64,000 nt of DNA, taken from Ectobius pallidus. Lineage: Eukaryota; Arthropoda; Insecta; Blattodea; Ectobiidae. Below the pieces are notes generated by a model. It saw only the letters and a list, made by a program, of their open reading frames with translations. It was not told the origin of the DNA and searched no databases. The position numbers and the translations under genes were made by a program. Positions 62,886 to 64,000 of this stretch are shown piece by piece (position 1 is the stretch's first letter; each line of letters starts with the position of its first letter). The stretch spans positions 165,422,559 to 165,486,558 of the forward strand of contig CAXKWD010000002.1 in NCBI GenBank assembly GCA_964059195.1. The letters run 5' to 3'.

Positions 62886-64000
62886 GTGAGTATACGGAAT
62901 TGTAAAAGATGTTATTTTTGCCGATATGACTTTTTTCGTGTGAGGCGTTTGAGACGGTTCGACAGCCGTTATAACGTAAACTATGGTACATTTTTATTGT
63001 TGATGTACACGGTTTTATTCGCAATGAAATGTTATGACGTTCGTCTCTTGGGAGTTTTTATGTACTAGGCTGATAAAATGGTTTTATTTCGACTTTTCTA
63101 AAATCCTGCGCGACTTTCATCTCCAAGAATAAAAAATATTGTTTTTACATTAACAATATAATCTCAAAAATATCTTGTGTTTCCGAGGAAACATAAGTTT
63201 ATATGCAAAAGCAGTTGAAACTGTTCATTTTCCACTCTTATACAATACCGCGCTTTAATAGAAGCTGCATACCTTCCCGGGATTCTCAGCCCTACCAACT
63301 TCCGTTAGCGTCGATTTTATTTTTATTTCCCTAAGTTTCTTTTATGGTGTGAGTATACGGAATTGTAAAAGATGTTATTTTTGCCGATATGACTTTTTTC
63401 GTGTGAGGCGTTTGAGACGGTTCGACAGCCGTTATAACGTAAACTATGGTACATTTTTATTGTTGATGTACACGGTTTTATTCGCAATGAAATGTTATGA
63501 CGTTCGTCTCTTGGGAGTTTTTATGTACTAGGCTGATAAAATGGTTTTATTTCGACTTTTCTAAAATCCTGCGCGACTTTCATCTCCAAGAATAAAAAAT
63601 ATTGTTTTTACATTAACAATATAATCTCAAAAATATCTTGTGTTTCCGAGGAAACATAAGTTTATATGCAAAAGCAGTTGAAACTGTTCTCTTTCCACTC
63701 TTATACAATCCTGCGCTTTAATAGAAGCTGCATGCCTTCCCGGGATTCTCAGCCCTGCCAACTTCCGTTAGCGTCGATTTTAGTTTTATTTCCGAAAGTT
63801 TCTTTTATGCTGTGAGTATGCGGATTTGAAAAAGATGTTATTTTTACAGATATGACTTTTTTCGTGTGAGTCGTTGTCAACGGTTCGACAGCCATTATCT
63901 TGTAAACCATGGTACATTTTTATTGTTGATGTACACGCTTTTATTCGCAATGAAATGTTATGACGTTCGTCTCTTGGGAGTTTTTATGCACTAGGCTGAT
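62886..64000 (+). repeat. B-B-F monomers, incomplete at window end
   Basis: Anchors at 62886, 63349 and 63812; the last monomer is cut by the window edge. Both B monomers are preceded by GCATACC instead of GCATGCC, a variant seen only at these two places (about 62805 and 63267), so they are a local tandem duplication of one monomer. Confidence 0.88.

Larger units (their letters stand above)
16387..64000 (+). repeat. Satellite array, right part (463-bp tandem monomer)
   Basis: The same array resumes directly after the LINE tail at AATATAATCTC, in register with the interrupted monomer, and runs to the end of the window without inversion or other interruption. The last anchor is at 63812 and the window closes inside that monomer. 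From 25377 onward the subfamilies form repeated multi-monomer units with few differences between copies, indicating recent amplification. No gene or RNA locus was found in this part. Confidence 0.98.

Noticed and set aside
498..63531. Dozens of 60-, 77- and 89-codon open frames as a tandem gene family
   Set aside because: They are one satellite segment repeated every ~463 bp. Most begin at GTG, subfamilies E, F and G break the frame, no codon-position pattern or splice structure is visible, and the 77- and 89-codon versions only extend into the repeat leader or tail.
1..64000. CRISPR array
   Set aside because: Repeats are ~463 bp, contiguous, without short unique spacers, and no cas genes are present.

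Overview
The window is one block of eukaryotic tandem satellite DNA with no intact host gene. A ~463-bp monomer (mostly 461-465 bp) is repeated head-to-tail, always in the same orientation, from the first base to the last; I count 137 monomer anchors. One foreign insertion interrupts it: a 5'-truncated non-LTR (LINE-type) retrotransposon of ~1.05 kb at 15339-16386. The LINE C-terminus, its 3' hairpin, an AATAAA signal and an (ATT)9 tail suggest an animal genome, most likely an arthropod. That is inference from element style, not a species call. The satellite is AT-rich: hand counts for one monomer (5585-6048) give 35.6% GC and 21 CpG, about 1.4 times expectation, so CpG is not depleted.

Phasing each monomer on the GTGAGT anchor gives recurrent subfamilies, labelled here A, B, C, C', D, E, E', F, G, H, K. 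They are ordered into higher-order repeats (HORs). From ~25 kb rightward the order is regular: B-D-E-F-G-C(-H) at 25377-31399 and 40666-43443; B-C'-E-A-H at 31400-33713 and twice at 53625-58254; B-D-E'-C'-E-A(-H) at 33714-36957 and 58255-61031; K-E'-A'-H at 36958-40665 (twice) and 61032-62885; B-C'-E-A-F-G-C at 43444-46682 and 50386-53624, with an eight-monomer variant between them. Rare shared variants show larger copies at offsets of ~12.04 kb and ~24.54 kb.

The left 25 kb is less regular. It has two copies of B-F-G-C near 4.2-9.3 kb, a divergent stretch at 9750-12751 (older-looking monomers, a 7-bp insertion, a 245-246-bp internal deletion), then a mosaic at 12752-25376 with the LINE and several chimeric monomers. 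Chimera breakpoints fall mostly 10-90 bp after the anchor, near a small inverted repeat.

The many 60-89-codon open frames are the same stretch of satellite read again and again. They mostly begin at GTG, are broken by TGA in subfamilies E, F and G, and are not annotated as genes. I found no CRISPR array, tRNA, rRNA, operon or new enzymatic system. The interesting content is the evolutionary record in the array: HOR turnover, chimeric monomers, and one retrotransposon that was not copied along with its host repeat.
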